Shown here: positions 9,233 to 18,626 of the stretch, piece after piece | How the letters are laid out: each line of letters starts with the position of its first letter | How positions within the stretch are numbered: position 1 is the stretch's first letter | NCBI GenBank assembly: GCA_028284485.1 | Contig: JANQRQ010000226.1 | Span: 1-64,000 of the forward strand | Length of the DNA stretch: 64,000 nucleotides | Source of the DNA: Planctomycetaceae bacterium | GTDB lineage: Bacteria > Planctomycetota > Planctomycetia > Planctomycetales > Planctomycetaceae | Reading direction: 5' to 3' | Made by a program: the position numbers and the translations under genes | The notes under the pieces: model-generated | What the model was told of the DNA's origin: nothing | Seen by the model: the letters and a program-made list of their open reading frames with translations, nothing else | The model's database searches: none

Positions 9233-10882
9233 TCAATGGATGCCATGCATCATCCGCTTAAGTTTTGGCGTCAGAATAGTCAGCAAAACTGCGGCTCCAA
9301 TGGGAAAAATGACCAACAACAAGAAAAATCCAGGGAGTCCGGGAAAAATGAACGTCAATTCACCGGATTCGAGCCTTTTCGAAAATGCGGCCACCAAACC
9401 GCCCAGGAGATTCGCAATCGAAAACGATAAGAACCAGACGCCCATCATCAGCGACTGCAAATGATGCGGTGCCAACTTGGTGATCATCGACAAGCCCACA
9501 GGGGAAAGGCAAAGCTCCCCCCAGGTGTACACGACATAAGTAATAAGCAGCCAATGCGCCCCGGCTTTACCGCCTCCTTGCGCGCTAAAGGCCGCAACCA
9601 CCATGGCCATAAACGCGATACCGAGCAGATACGACCCCAATGCAAACTTCATCGGAGTCGAGGGGTTCATTTTCAACCGATCCAGTTTTACCCACAGCCA
9701 TGCAAAGACTGGTGCAAAGACCAAAATCGCAAATGGATTGGCCGACTGATACCACGAAGCGGGAAATCCGTCGCCGCTAATCATGCCGCCCATCGTCCGA
9801 TCGGTATTCTTCAGGGCAAAAACATTCAGTGAACTGCCCGCCTGCTCAAAGGCTGTCCAAAAGATAATATTCCCCAGAAACGCCAGGATCAGAATGACAC
9901 CGATGCGGTCCCATTCGACTTTCGTCAGGGATTTGGAACTGCTCAACTCCGGATCATCCGGATCGCCAGAGTCGGCTTCGGTCTTCTCAGGCGGCGCATG
10001 CGATGGCGGGAGACCACCATTCGCCAGGTACCGAGGCCGAAAGACCTGGTAGAAGATCAACCCGGCGATCATGCCGACGGCGGCCGAGCCAAATCCCCAA
10101 TGCCAGCCGACTTTTTCTCCCAAGGTTCCCGCAACCAATGGAGAGAATAAGGCTCCGAGATTGATGCCCATATAGAATATCGTAAATCCCGAATCTTTGC
10201 GGGGATCGTCTTTGCCGTAGAGTTGTCCCACCATCACACTGACACACGGTTTGAAAAACCCGGTACCGATAACAATCAGTACCAATCCGCCAACGAAACA
10301 GAGTAGCGCTCCCGGACCCGTCTGCAGCGTCACCGCTTCGCCCGCCGATATTCCAAAGAACTCAGTAAATGCCAACGTGATATGTCCTGCCGCAATGATC
10401 CAACCGCCGATCAACATCGACCGGTGCGTGCCCAGAAACCGATCGGCTAACCAGCCGCCGAATAATGGCGTTAGATAGACGGCCCATGTATAGATGCCGT
10501 ACAGCACGTACGCACTCTTTTCAGTCCAGCCGAACCCAGGATTTGTATTCGGCTTTTGTTCGGTTTCTCCCGCCTCTGCTCCTGCGGATCCCTCCGCACT
10601 CGTCGCCGCGGCCTCATTTGTACTGGCATCCTGGCTCGGTTCGACGGGAAGATATTCCGCTGTGCTTGTAATGAGATACAACACCAGCAAGGCCCGCATG
10701 CCGTAATAGCTGAAGCGTTCCCACATCTCAGTCACGAACAAGACCCACAGGCCTTTGGGGTGCCCGCCGAAATCTTCGACATGGAGGCCTCCGGGATGGG
10801 GGGGATCCGTTCCCAATGCATCCTGCATTTCCTCGATGTGGTGGGGGTCATCCGGCGTCGCGGAGTGTTCATCACTCATCAA
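9233..10882 (-). CDS. POT/PTR family proton-coupled oligopeptide transporter
   Basis: Inner-membrane peptide/H+ symporter of 549 residues (MFS fold). The N-terminal signature E-x-x-E-R-F-x-Y-Y-G is present in VTEMWERFSYYGMRALLVLY and marks the proton-coupling helix of POT transporters. Further hallmarks are GGWLADRFLGTHRSMLIGG and the FTIFYMGINLGALFSPLVAG block of the PTR2 signature. A 40-residue hydrophilic extension rich in His, Asp and Pro precedes helix 1, and a low-complexity loop (DASTNEAAATSAEGSAGAEA) sits between the first helices. The gene lies just downstream of the prolyl oligopeptidase on the same strand, 85 bp apart, so secreted peptide breakdown and peptide uptake may be cotranscribed. 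Confidence 0.92.
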   Translation of the reverse strand: MMSDEHSATPDDPHHIEEMQDALGTDPPHPGGLHVEDFGGHPKGLWVLFVTEMWERFSYYGMRALLVLYLITSTAEYLPVEPSQDASTNEAAATSAEGSAGAEAGETEQKPNTNPGFGWTEKSAYVLYGIYTWAVYLTPLFGGWLADRFLGTHRSMLIGGWIIAAGHITLAFTEFFGISAGEAVTLQTGPGALLCFVGGLVLIVIGTGFFKPCVSVMVGQLYGKDDPRKDSGFTIFYMGINLGALFSPLVAGTLGEKVGWHWGFGSAAVGMIAGLIFYQVFRPRYLANGGLPPSHAPPEKTEADSGDPDDPELSSSKSLTKVEWDRIGVILILAFLGNIIFWTAFEQAGSSLNVFALKNTDRTMGGMISGDGFPASWYQSANPFAILVFAPVFAWLWVKLDRLKMNPSTPMKFALGSYLLGIAFMAMVVAAFSAQGGGKAGAHWLLITYVVYTWGELCLSPVGLSMITKLAPHHLQSLMMGVWFLSFSIANLLGGLVAAFSKRLESGELTFIFPGLPGFFLLLVIFPIGAAVLLTILTPKLKRMMHGIH

Positions 10883-10967
10883 TGTCGCTCCCGATTAAGT
10901 TTACGGCTTTCGATTCCTGATTCGAAAATAGAAGGCATGGGCTCCTGCTGGCATTCCGACCGACGCC

Positions 10968-13097
10968 TTAATCCAACGACATGTCCAGTTCATGGAGTAG
11001 AAATGCCCACAGATCGGCAACCTCCTCAATGATTTTTGCCGTCGGTTTACCGGCTCCGTGTCCGGCACGTGTTTCAATGCGTATTAATACCGGCGCGTCT
11101 CCGGTATGCGCTTCTTGCAGGCGAGCCGCAAATTTGAAACTGTGGCCTGGTACGACACGGTCGTCTGTATCGGCAGTTGTCACAAGTGTCGATGGGTATT
11201 TCGTTCCTGACTTCAAATTGTGATACGGCGAGTACGCATATAACGCCTTGAATTCCTCGGGGTCGTCAGCCGATCCATAGTCGTCCACCCAATATCGTCC
11301 GGCGGTGAACTTGTGAAAACGCAACATATCCATCACACCGACAGCCGGCAGGCAGGCTCCAAACAAATCGGGGCGCTGTGTCATGACGGCCCCGACAAGT
11401 AAGCCACCATTGCTCCCCCCTTGAATCGCGAGCTTTTCGGTCCGAGTGTATTTGTTTTCAATGAGCCATTCGGCAGCCGCGATAAAGTCATCGAAGACGT
11501 TTTGCTTCTGGAGCTTGGTACCGGCTTTATGCCAGGCTTCGCCGTACTCACCGCCGCCACGCAAATTGGCCACCGCCAAGATCCCCCCCATTTCCATCCA
11601 AGCCGCCCGGCTGATCGAGAAACCGGGCGTGAGGGGAATGTTGAAACCGCCATATCCGTACAGCAATGTCGGATTCGAACTGTCGAGCTTCATCCCCTTC
11701 TTAAAGGCCAGGAACATCGGAATGCGTGTTCCGTCTTTGCTCTTGTAGAAAACCTGCTTGACCTCGAAATCGTCCGGATTGAAATCGACTTCCGCACGCC
11801 GGAGCAAATTACTCTTTCCAGTAATAATGTCGTAGCGATACGAACTTGGAGGAGTCGCAAAGCTAGAAAACGAATAGAACGTTTCCGTATCCGTTCGACT
11901 GCCGTTGAATCCGGATGCCGAACCGATTCCCGGGAATTCGACCTCGCGGACGAACTCGCCATTGGTCGTGTACATTTTGACTTGTGTGCGGGCATCCTTG
12001 AGATACTCCGTAATAAACAAGTTACCGACGAACCCGACGCTCGTCAGTGTTTCTTCGGCTTCGGGAACGATCTCGCGGAATTGATCTGGCTGCGGACGAC
12101 GAATATCAATGGCAATCACCCGCCGCTTGGGCGCGTCCAGGTTCGACTTGAAATAGAAGACGGGGCCGTCGTTGCCGATAAACGTATATTCGTAATCGAA
12201 ATTATCGATTAAGTCGATCGGCATGCCGTATGGCTCGGTCAAATCCTTGTAAAGGATGCGATAGCGGTCATCGGTCCCTTTCCAAACGGTAATGATCAGG
12301 TAACGACCGTCATCCGAAACACTCGTGCCAAATCCCCATTCGGGATGATCTGGGCGGCGATAGACCAGCACGTCTTCCGACTGAGGAGTTCCAACTCGGT
12401 GATAAAAGATCTTTTGATTCAGATTAAGATCCTGAAAGGCAGCCCCTTCTTCCGGCTCGTCGAAGCGACCGTAAAAGAATCCTTTGCCATCTTTGGTCCA
12501 TGACGGTTCATTGAATTTCACCCAATTCAATTCATCAGAAAGGACCGTTCCGGAATCGATCTCCATCACTTTCCAGGTGTTCCAATCGGAACCGGCTTCG
12601 GCAATACCGTAAGCAAGGTACTGCCCGTCTTCGCTAAAGGCTGTACCGGACAGCGCCACCGTCCCGTCTTCTGACCAAGTGTTCGGGTCGAGCAGAACGG
12701 TCGGCTCGCCGTCGAGAGTCTCTTGCTTAAAGAGAACGTACTGGTTTTGCAGCCCGTCGTTCTTATAAAAGTAATAGCGGCCACCCTCTTTAAAGGGAGA
12801 CCCGTACTTTTCATAATTCCACAAATCGGTGAGCCGTTTGATGATCGCTTCACGTTCCGGAATGGAATGTAGATAACCGAAGGTCACCTCGTTCTGCATT
12901 CCGACCCATTCGGCAACATCTTTCGATTCGCGGACGTCGTCTTCCAACCAACGATAGGGGTCAGGAACTTTCGTGCCATGATGGTCGTCAACATGTTCCA
13001 CGCGGTGCGTCTCCGGATAGGTGAGAACTTTGTCAGCGGCTGACACCACGGACGTCAACATCAAGACAACTGTCAACACAGCCACGAGTTTCGTCAT
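10968..13097 (-). CDS. Secreted prolyl oligopeptidase (S9A family)
   Basis: Serine peptidase cleaving after proline in short peptides, 709 residues. ATG 13097 has the ribosome site GGGAGGAAAAG and opens a signal peptide (MTKLVAVLTVVLMLTSVVSAA), so it acts outside the cytoplasm. The order is as expected: N-terminal cap (YPETHRVEHVDDHHGTKVPDPYRWLEDD), seven-bladed propeller, then the alpha/beta-hydrolase. Catalytic Ser is in IQGGSNGGLL, Asp in TADTDDRVVPGHS, His in ETRAGHGAGKPT. The stretch GGFNIPLTPGFS with NLRGGGEYGEAWH is typical of S9A. It is probably the first gene of a two-gene unit with the POT transporter. Its promoter lies in the 13098-13383 gap shared with the divergent DUF885 gene. 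Confidence 0.94.
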   Translation of the reverse strand: MTKLVAVLTVVLMLTSVVSAADKVLTYPETHRVEHVDDHHGTKVPDPYRWLEDDVRESKDVAEWVGMQNEVTFGYLHSIPEREAIIKRLTDLWNYEKYGSPFKEGGRYYFYKNDGLQNQYVLFKQETLDGEPTVLLDPNTWSEDGTVALSGTAFSEDGQYLAYGIAEAGSDWNTWKVMEIDSGTVLSDELNWVKFNEPSWTKDGKGFFYGRFDEPEEGAAFQDLNLNQKIFYHRVGTPQSEDVLVYRRPDHPEWGFGTSVSDDGRYLIITVWKGTDDRYRILYKDLTEPYGMPIDLIDNFDYEYTFIGNDGPVFYFKSNLDAPKRRVIAIDIRRPQPDQFREIVPEAEETLTSVGFVGNLFITEYLKDARTQVKMYTTNGEFVREVEFPGIGSASGFNGSRTDTETFYSFSSFATPPSSYRYDIITGKSNLLRRAEVDFNPDDFEVKQVFYKSKDGTRIPMFLAFKKGMKLDSSNPTLLYGYGGFNIPLTPGFSISRAAWMEMGGILAVANLRGGGEYGEAWHKAGTKLQKQNVFDDFIAAAEWLIENKYTRTEKLAIQGGSNGGLLVGAVMTQRPDLFGACLPAVGVMDMLRFHKFTAGRYWVDDYGSADDPEEFKALYAYSPYHNLKSGTKYPSTLVTTADTDDRVVPGHSFKFAARLQEAHTGDAPVLIRIETRAGHGAGKPTAKIIEEVADLWAFLLHELDMSLD

Positions 13098-13383
13098 CTT
13101 TTCCTCCCGGATGTCGATCTCTTCGATGCGGTCCCTCACGGATGAACAGAGCAGGGTGTATTTAAGCCCAGGCGGAACAGAATGGGAAGAGCAGCGGGCC
13201 GATTCGTTCGGCTACATTAGGACATCGCCCTGGACGGCGAAGCATCGGTTTCATTTTCAAACGGAACGATCCATAATCGCGAGTGTCAGCAAATGGCATC
13301 ATGCTCATTCTGTTGTGCGATTGTGGATTGTTAACAATGGAATCTCAAGATCAGCATCTCGTTACCTGAGGAGTCTGCCGCAT

Positions 13384-15150
13384 ATGAACCATACTCGCCT
13401 TGTCGCTGGAATCCTCGGGGTGGCTTGCTGGACAATATCCACCGGAGCAATCCTAGCCGACGAGCAAACGGAATCAGACAAACTGCAGTCGATTTTCGAT
13501 GCCGAATGGGAATGGACTCTTCGCGAAAGCCCGACGTTTGCATCGAGCCTCGGCGACCCGCGTTACAACGCGAAATGGCCCAACCTCAGTCTCGAGGCGA
13601 TTCGACGGCGACATGACCACCGAATCGCTGTGCTGAAACAACTCGATGCGATTGATCAAAACTCGCTCACATCTTCCGATCGACTCAACTACATACTATT
13701 CCGAAAGCAGTACGAGAACGATGTCGAAGCGTACCCGTACGGCTGGCATTTGTTTCCTCTGAACCAGCGAGAGGGCATCCAAGACGCAAACTCGCTCGCT
13801 GATTCACTCAGATTCGATTCGGTCCAAGCCTACGAAGACTGGCTGGCCCGGCTCCGTGTGTTTCCCGAGTACATGGATCAAACAATTGCGCTCATGCGCG
13901 AAGGAATACGGACCGGTCACGTGCACGCCAAGGTCGTGATGGATCGCGTCCCCAACCAAATCAAACGACAAATCGTCGACGACCCGTCGGCGAGCCTGTT
14001 CTTCAAACCGTTTCGCAGCTTTCCCGATGACATTCCCGAGGCGGAGCAAAACCGGCTGGCTGGTGAGGCGAAATCTGCGATTGCTGAAGATGTGGTTCCG
14101 GCTTTCGAACGCATGCAGTCCTTTTTCAACAAAGAATACCTACCGGCGTGCTACGAACGTGTGGGATTCTGGCAAATCGAAAACGGGCGAGAGTTTTATG
14201 CATTACGGGCCAGGCATTTCACGACGACGGATTTGACACCCGATGAAATTCACAACATTGGCCAAAGCGAAGTTCGGCGCATTCGAGAGGAAATGCACAA
14301 GATTATCAAGCAGGTCGGTTTTTCGGGGACCTTCAAGGAGTTTCTCACGCATCTGCGGACAGATCCCAAGTTTTACTACACCGATGCGAACGAACTGCTA
14401 GAGGCCTATCGCGCCATTTCCAAGAAGGTCGACCCGAAGCTCGTCACATTGTTCGGCAGACTTCCACGAATACCGTATGGCGTAGAACCAATCCCTATGC
14501 ACATCGCACCCGACACGACCACCGCCTACTATCGACCACCGTCGGCAGATGGAATGCGGGCCGGAACTTACTTCGTCAACTTGTATCGCCCCGAAGTGCG
14601 GCCGACCTATGAAATCGAAGCGCTCTCGCTGCACGAAGCCGTCCCGGGGCACCATCTGCAGATTGCGCTGTCGATGGAGTTGGATAATCTCCCACCATTC
14701 CGGCGTTTTACCGGCTACACCGCGTTTGTTGAAGGCTGGGGCTTATACAGCGAGAGCCTCGGCGAAGAGTTGGGGCTTTATGAGGATCCCTATTCCAAGT
14801 TTGGACAGCTCACCTATGAAATGTGGCGTGCTGTCCGTCTGGTCGTCGATACCGGTATGCACCATTTGGAATGGCCACGGCAACAGGCAATCGACTTTTT
14901 CGCAGCCAATACTGCCAAGACAATGCTCGACATCGAAAACGAAGTCGACCGCTACATCGCCTGGCCGGGCCAAGCCTTGGCCTACAAGATCGGCGAACTC
15001 AAGATCAAGGAAATTCGCGCACATGCCGAAAAGGAATTGGGCGAAAAGTTCGACGTTCGCCAGTTCCACGATGTGGTCCTCGGAAGTGGAGCCGTCCCTC
15101 TCGACGTCTTGGAAGGAATCGTCAACGATTGGATTGCATCGCTCCAATAA
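13384..15150 (+). CDS. Secreted DUF885 family protein (metallopeptidase-like)
   Basis: 588 residues from ATG 13384, which begins a signal peptide (MNHTRLVAGILGVACW ... AILADEQ). The longer frame to 13021 runs antisense into the prolyl oligopeptidase gene and is rejected. The DUF885 hallmark HEAVPGHHLQ is present near residue 420, in the place of a zinc-peptidase HExxH-like helix, with a downstream Glu in AFVEGWGLYSESLGEELG. Members are predicted carboxypeptidase-like metalloenzymes, but few have been tested. Its divergent neighbours are a prolyl oligopeptidase and a peptide transporter, which fits a role in peptide degradation outside the cytoplasm (inference). Confidence 0.88.
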   Translation: MNHTRLVAGILGVACWTISTGAILADEQTESDKLQSIFDAEWEWTLRESPTFASSLGDPRYNAKWPNLSLEAIRRRHDHRIAVLKQLDAIDQNSLTSSDRLNYILFRKQYENDVEAYPYGWHLFPLNQREGIQDANSLADSLRFDSVQAYEDWLARLRVFPEYMDQTIALMREGIRTGHVHAKVVMDRVPNQIKRQIVDDPSASLFFKPFRSFPDDIPEAEQNRLAGEAKSAIAEDVVPAFERMQSFFNKEYLPACYERVGFWQIENGREFYALRARHFTTTDLTPDEIHNIGQSEVRRIREEMHKIIKQVGFSGTFKEFLTHLRTDPKFYYTDANELLEAYRAISKKVDPKLVTLFGRLPRIPYGVEPIPMHIAPDTTTAYYRPPSADGMRAGTYFVNLYRPEVRPTYEIEALSLHEAVPGHHLQIALSMELDNLPPFRRFTGYTAFVEGWGLYSESLGEELGLYEDPYSKFGQLTYEMWRAVRLVVDTGMHHLEWPRQQAIDFFAANTAKTMLDIENEVDRYIAWPGQALAYKIGELKIKEIRAHAEKELGEKFDVRQFHDVVLGSGAVPLDVLEGIVNDWIASLQ

Positions 15151-15176
15151 CGATTCGGACAAGCCACTCGCCAGGA

Positions 15177-16514
15177 TTAAGGCGAGTCTTCAGACGACTC
15201 GAGGTTGTCGCTCGGACCGGAATCGCTGTCGGTCGGCTGATCGACGGCTGATTCTTCAGCAGAATCAACATCGCGATCGCTGTCTTCGTCTGCCGGTTCA
15301 TCGAAGTCGTCAGCCGGCTGGATTTCGGGAAGTGTATCGGTCTCCTCGAAATCCTCGTCGACGACAACAAACAGCACTTTGACCGTTTTCAAGTCGACAT
15401 TCTCATTTGTTTCTTTGGCGTGAAACTTAACTGGTCGCTTTGCACCCAAAACCGACGGCGACAGTTTCAATTGCATCTGACGCCACGCGTTCGCGGTCGA
15501 AGTGGCAACGTCGGCCTCAATGTCGGCTGCCGCAGCAGACGAGGCACGTTCGCGAGCATCAGCCAATTCCATTGCCTTATCATCGGAAGACAAGCCAAGT
15601 TTGGACACGGCTTCCTCCCCTAACGTGTTGATGGCGATCGGGTCTTCCAAGTGCAATTCTTGGAATTGACTTCCCTCCTTGAGCGCCATCAACGTCGATG
15701 AGAGTTGCTCGCTATTCGTTTCTACGAATACGGCAACCAACTGATCGCTGGCCGACCCCGCCTCGTCAGGTGATTGGCCGCCGGTCTGATCGGGAATGCC
15801 ATTTCCTTGCAGAAGAAGTTGCAATGCCCCCACACCCTCGACACGATCCACAACGGTCAACTTGACCATGGCGATCGTTTCTCCGTTGTGGTCGAGCGCT
15901 TCGACGACATCCCCGACTTGGGCATGACCGAGATCGCTAACGCGAAAACTCAAATCTTTGGAAGCCGCTTCCACACGCGCGTCGCCAAGTTCGCCCGAAC
16001 TCGCTTCGGCCATCGACCGTGAAGCGAATGCGGCCGATTCGCCAGACTCACGAACGTCGCGCGAATCAACCATGGCCAATCTTGTTGAGCCGGGGGATTC
16101 GTTGGAACCGACCGAATCATCAAAGCGGCTCGCCAACTGCGGATCGGCATTCGGAGAGTCCCAGTTGAATGTGACAAACAACGCCACAACGATACAAGCG
16201 GCGATTCCAGTGGCCATGTAACGCAGTACGGGTCGGCGATTCGCTGATTGCGGTGCCGCACCGACAAGCGCCGGTTGGTGATCGGGGAGCAAAGTTGCCC
16301 GTTCGGCAGCCTGCATAACCTGTAGACGGAATTCGTCAGGCAGCGCTCGTTGAGGAAGCTCTTTGAGCAACCCCGATATATCACCGAAACCCTTCAGTTG
16401 ATCACGAACATCATCGGATTCGCGCAGCAGGCGCTCCACCTGCTCTCGCTCTTCATCCGTGGCCTCTGCGTCGAAGAACGCAGAGATCAAATCGTCATCA
16501 AACTGCTTCGACAT
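15177..16514 (-). CDS. Anti-sigma-factor-like single-pass membrane protein
   Basis: 445 residues from ATG 16514 (MSKQFDDDLISAFFDAEATD), which matches the usual start of planctomycete anti-sigma proteins; the longer frame to 16565 runs into a tandem repeat. Residues 1-75 form a helical anti-sigma-like domain (TDEEREQVERLLRESDDVRD) without the H-x3-C-x2-C zinc ligands. One transmembrane helix follows (about 98-117, RYMATGIAACIVVALFVTF). The outer part contains a short beta-rich domain (DVVEALDHNGETIAMVKLTV) and ends in about 60 residues dominated by Asp, Glu, Ser and Pro. No sigma factor gene is adjacent, so its partner is unknown. Confidence 0.7.
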   Translation of the reverse strand: MSKQFDDDLISAFFDAEATDEEREQVERLLRESDDVRDQLKGFGDISGLLKELPQRALPDEFRLQVMQAAERATLLPDHQPALVGAAPQSANRRPVLRYMATGIAACIVVALFVTFNWDSPNADPQLASRFDDSVGSNESPGSTRLAMVDSRDVRESGESAAFASRSMAEASSGELGDARVEAASKDLSFRVSDLGHAQVGDVVEALDHNGETIAMVKLTVVDRVEGVGALQLLLQGNGIPDQTGGQSPDEAGSASDQLVAVFVETNSEQLSSTLMALKEGSQFQELHLEDPIAINTLGEEAVSKLGLSSDDKAMELADARERASSAAAADIEADVATSTANAWRQMQLKLSPSVLGAKRPVKFHAKETNENVDLKTVKVLFVVVDEDFEETDTLPEIQPADDFDEPADEDSDRDVDSAEESAVDQPTDSDSGPSDNLESSEDSP

Positions 16515-16893
16515 CGGTAACCAAGACCCACTCAAAAGGGTAACGCACTCAAAAGGGTAACGCACTCAAGTCCAAACACGGTAGGAACTAACGGCACAGC
16601 CCCCGTCGCGAATGTCGATGCGCACCTAGTATCCTATTTAAGACGCTTAAACCAGGCAATAAGTTCCCACGAAATCTGAATCCGGTCGCCTCCCGCGAAA
16701 GTTATCGTTTGTACAGTAACACGCCCGCAGCCTGACCGAGTTCACTGTCGTGCGGTTGTCATTCCTACCCCACAAATGCCGCGCTGAAAACGTAATCTCG
16801 TTGACTGCCGCACGCATCGCCTCGAAGATGAATCTGGCGGTATCTGACTGGACGGTCGGTCGGCCCTCCCCTCACTCCGGCAGCGAGTTCGAC
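16515..16893. other. Divergent intergenic region with tandem 17-bp repeat
   Basis: The region separates the minus-strand anti-sigma-like gene from the plus-strand membrane protein gene and should contain both promoters. It holds one 17-bp tandem duplication close to the minus-strand start. The plus-strand frame is open back to 16750, so the membrane protein could start at 16828 (ATG) instead of 16894. Confidence 0.5.
16531..16564. repeat. Perfect 17-bp tandem duplication
   Basis: The unit CTCAAAAGGGTAACGCA occurs twice without a mismatch (16531-16547 and 16548-16564), followed by a partial third copy (CTCAAG). On the minus strand it lies 17-50 bp before the start codon of the anti-sigma-like gene, where an operator or leader could sit. 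Confidence 0.9.
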
Positions 16894-17715
16894 ATGCTCA
16901 ATCAGTTTCGCGAGGTCGACAGAATCCTGCGGGGTGAGAAAACCAATCTCCCTGCGCTCCAATCAGGTCGAATCGACATCCAACCGCTACGGTTGGTGGT
17001 GGTCTTGATCATTCTGGGAATCGTTTACGGAGCATGTATGGGGTCATTTGCGGTCTTCCGCGGTGATAACGCCTCGATCATGCAACTGATTGCATCGACG
17101 GTCAAAGTACCGATCCTGTTTCTACTGACATTTCTCATTACGTTTCCATCGCTGTATGTCTTCAATTCCTTGGTCGGTTCGCGGCTGCGCGGCGATCAAA
17201 TCGTCAGCCTATTCGTGGCATCGCAGGCGGTCACACTGGCGTTGCTGGCATCGTTTGGTCCTATCGTGGCATTTTTCTCAGTCAGTACGACCAGCTATCC
17301 GTTCATGATTCTCTTGAATGTGGTTGTCTTCGCAGTGTGCGGATTTTTGGGGCTTCGCTTCTTAATGCAGACTTTGCATCGAATCACTGTCGTCAAGAAA
17401 GCGCTGGTGGTTAACACAACCGACGACGCTGAAACACCGGACGACGCGTCTGAATCGCCAAGTGACGGCCCGACAAAACTGTCGGACGCCGACTTCGGAC
17501 CGTTGGACGAATTAGCCGAACACATGCCGGATGACCAAGTCAAAATCGTGTTTCGGTGTTGGGTCGTCGTATTTGGATTGGTCGGTGCACAAATGGGATG
17601 GGTGCTGCGGCCATTCGTGGGAAATCCCGATATCGAGTTTGATTGGTTTCGGCAACGCGAGTCGAATTTCTTCGAGGCTGTTATCAATACGATCGAGCAG
17701 TTGTTCTCTCGATAA
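16894..17715 (+). CDS. Multi-pass membrane protein, paralogue of next gene
   Basis: Uncharacterised membrane protein of 273 residues. I use ATG 16894 (MLNQFREVDRILRGE); ATG 16828 is an alternative, and neither has a strong ribosome site. About five or six hydrophobic segments are visible: LRLVVVLIILGIVYGACMGS, VPILFLLTFLITFPSLYVF, a QAVTLALLASFGPIVAFFSV segment, PFMILLNVVVFAVCGFLGLR and WVVVFGLVGAQMGWVLRPF. A hydrophilic loop rich in Asp, Ser and Pro sits between the last two. The next gene repeats the same pattern, including YGAxMGS, TFxIxxPS and Q-M-x-W-V-L-R-P-F. No family name comes to mind. Confidence 0.72.
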   Translation: MLNQFREVDRILRGEKTNLPALQSGRIDIQPLRLVVVLIILGIVYGACMGSFAVFRGDNASIMQLIASTVKVPILFLLTFLITFPSLYVFNSLVGSRLRGDQIVSLFVASQAVTLALLASFGPIVAFFSVSTTSYPFMILLNVVVFAVCGFLGLRFLMQTLHRITVVKKALVVNTTDDAETPDDASESPSDGPTKLSDADFGPLDELAEHMPDDQVKIVFRCWVVVFGLVGAQMGWVLRPFVGNPDIEFDWFRQRESNFFEAVINTIEQLFSR

Positions 17716-17817
17716 GCTTTGGCTCCACGAACGATTTTCTCCCTTCGTGTGTCGAGCTCTTGATTTCAGTCGTTCGCGGTTCGGCTTCAGTGACGGCGTT
17801 TCGAGCACGGTGATGGT

Positions 17818-18504
17818 ATGAATTCCCAACCTGTAAGATTCATCGGTCTCTTACGATTCGGTTCACGGGGAATTCCCGCCGATTGGACTCCGAAGCGACT
17901 ATGGAGATTGGCAGTAGCCACGGCCGCGTTGTCGCTGATCTACGGTGCCGTCATGGGCAGTTACAGCGGATTCTCAGGCGATTGGAACGCGCAAATCGTG
18001 TTCTCCGCCGTCAAAATGCCGCTCCTGCTGTTCGTAACATTTGCCATCGCGCTACCAAGTTTCTTTGTGCTCAATACAATCTGGGGATTGCGCGGCGAAT
18101 GGCCTATCGTCATTCGAGCACTATTGGTCACTCAAGCGGCCGTAACGATCCTGTTGGTTTCGCTGTCACCATACGTGGCGTTTTCCTATGCATCGACGTC
18201 GAATTACCAATGGTCGGTCTTTATCAATGGAGTGATGTTTGCCATCGCCAGTTTTGCCGCCCAACTTCTGCTGCGTCGTGAATATGCTGCCCTCATCTTG
18301 ATCGACCGCCGTCATCGCTGGATGCTCTGGTCTTGGATCTTTCTCTATTCCTTCGTGGGAATCCAAATGGCGTGGGTCTTGAGGCCGTTTATCGGTTCAC
18401 CGAACAGCGACACTCGCTTCTTTCGCGAAGATTCGTGGGGCAACGCATACGTCGTAGTGTTCGATCTCGTGCATTCCCTGCTAACGAGCGCCTTCGTGCG
18501 GTAA
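17818..18504 (+). CDS. Multi-pass membrane protein, paralogue of preceding gene
   Basis: Uncharacterised membrane protein of 228 residues, clearly homologous to the preceding gene. Shared landmarks in the same order are IYGAVMGSYSGF, AVKMPLLLFVTFAIALPSFF, RALLVTQAAVTILLVSLSPY, VAFSYASTSNY and FVGIQMAWVLRPFIGSPN. It lacks the acidic loop of its paralogue. It starts at ATG 17818, 102 bp after the previous stop; cotranscription is likely. The following gene on the same strand encodes a large protein of unknown function. The conserved GxQMxWVLRPFxGxP end must matter for function but I know no assignment for it. Confidence 0.75.
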   Translation: MNSQPVRFIGLLRFGSRGIPADWTPKRLWRLAVATAALSLIYGAVMGSYSGFSGDWNAQIVFSAVKMPLLLFVTFAIALPSFFVLNTIWGLRGEWPIVIRALLVTQAAVTILLVSLSPYVAFSYASTSNYQWSVFINGVMFAIASFAAQLLLRREYAALILIDRRHRWMLWSWIFLYSFVGIQMAWVLRPFIGSPNSDTRFFREDSWGNAYVVVFDLVHSLLTSAFVR

Positions 18505-18626
18505 CGACCGATCATGGTGCAGCCGTCGCGTCCGGGACCGTCCGGAGTGGTTTTCCCGAGGCGCGCGATCGGTTACGATTCGAGTCGCGAATCCAATTTA
18601 GATTTCAATGATCCGAGAGGGCAATC

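Noticed and set aside
11421-12212. Plus-strand frame of 263 codons inside the prolyl oligopeptidase gene
   Set aside because: The minus strand carries the complete S9A protein with catalytic triad; this is a shadow frame.
13021-13383. N-terminal extension of the DUF885 protein
   Set aside because: The extension runs antisense into the prolyl oligopeptidase signal peptide; ATG 13384 gives a proper signal peptide.
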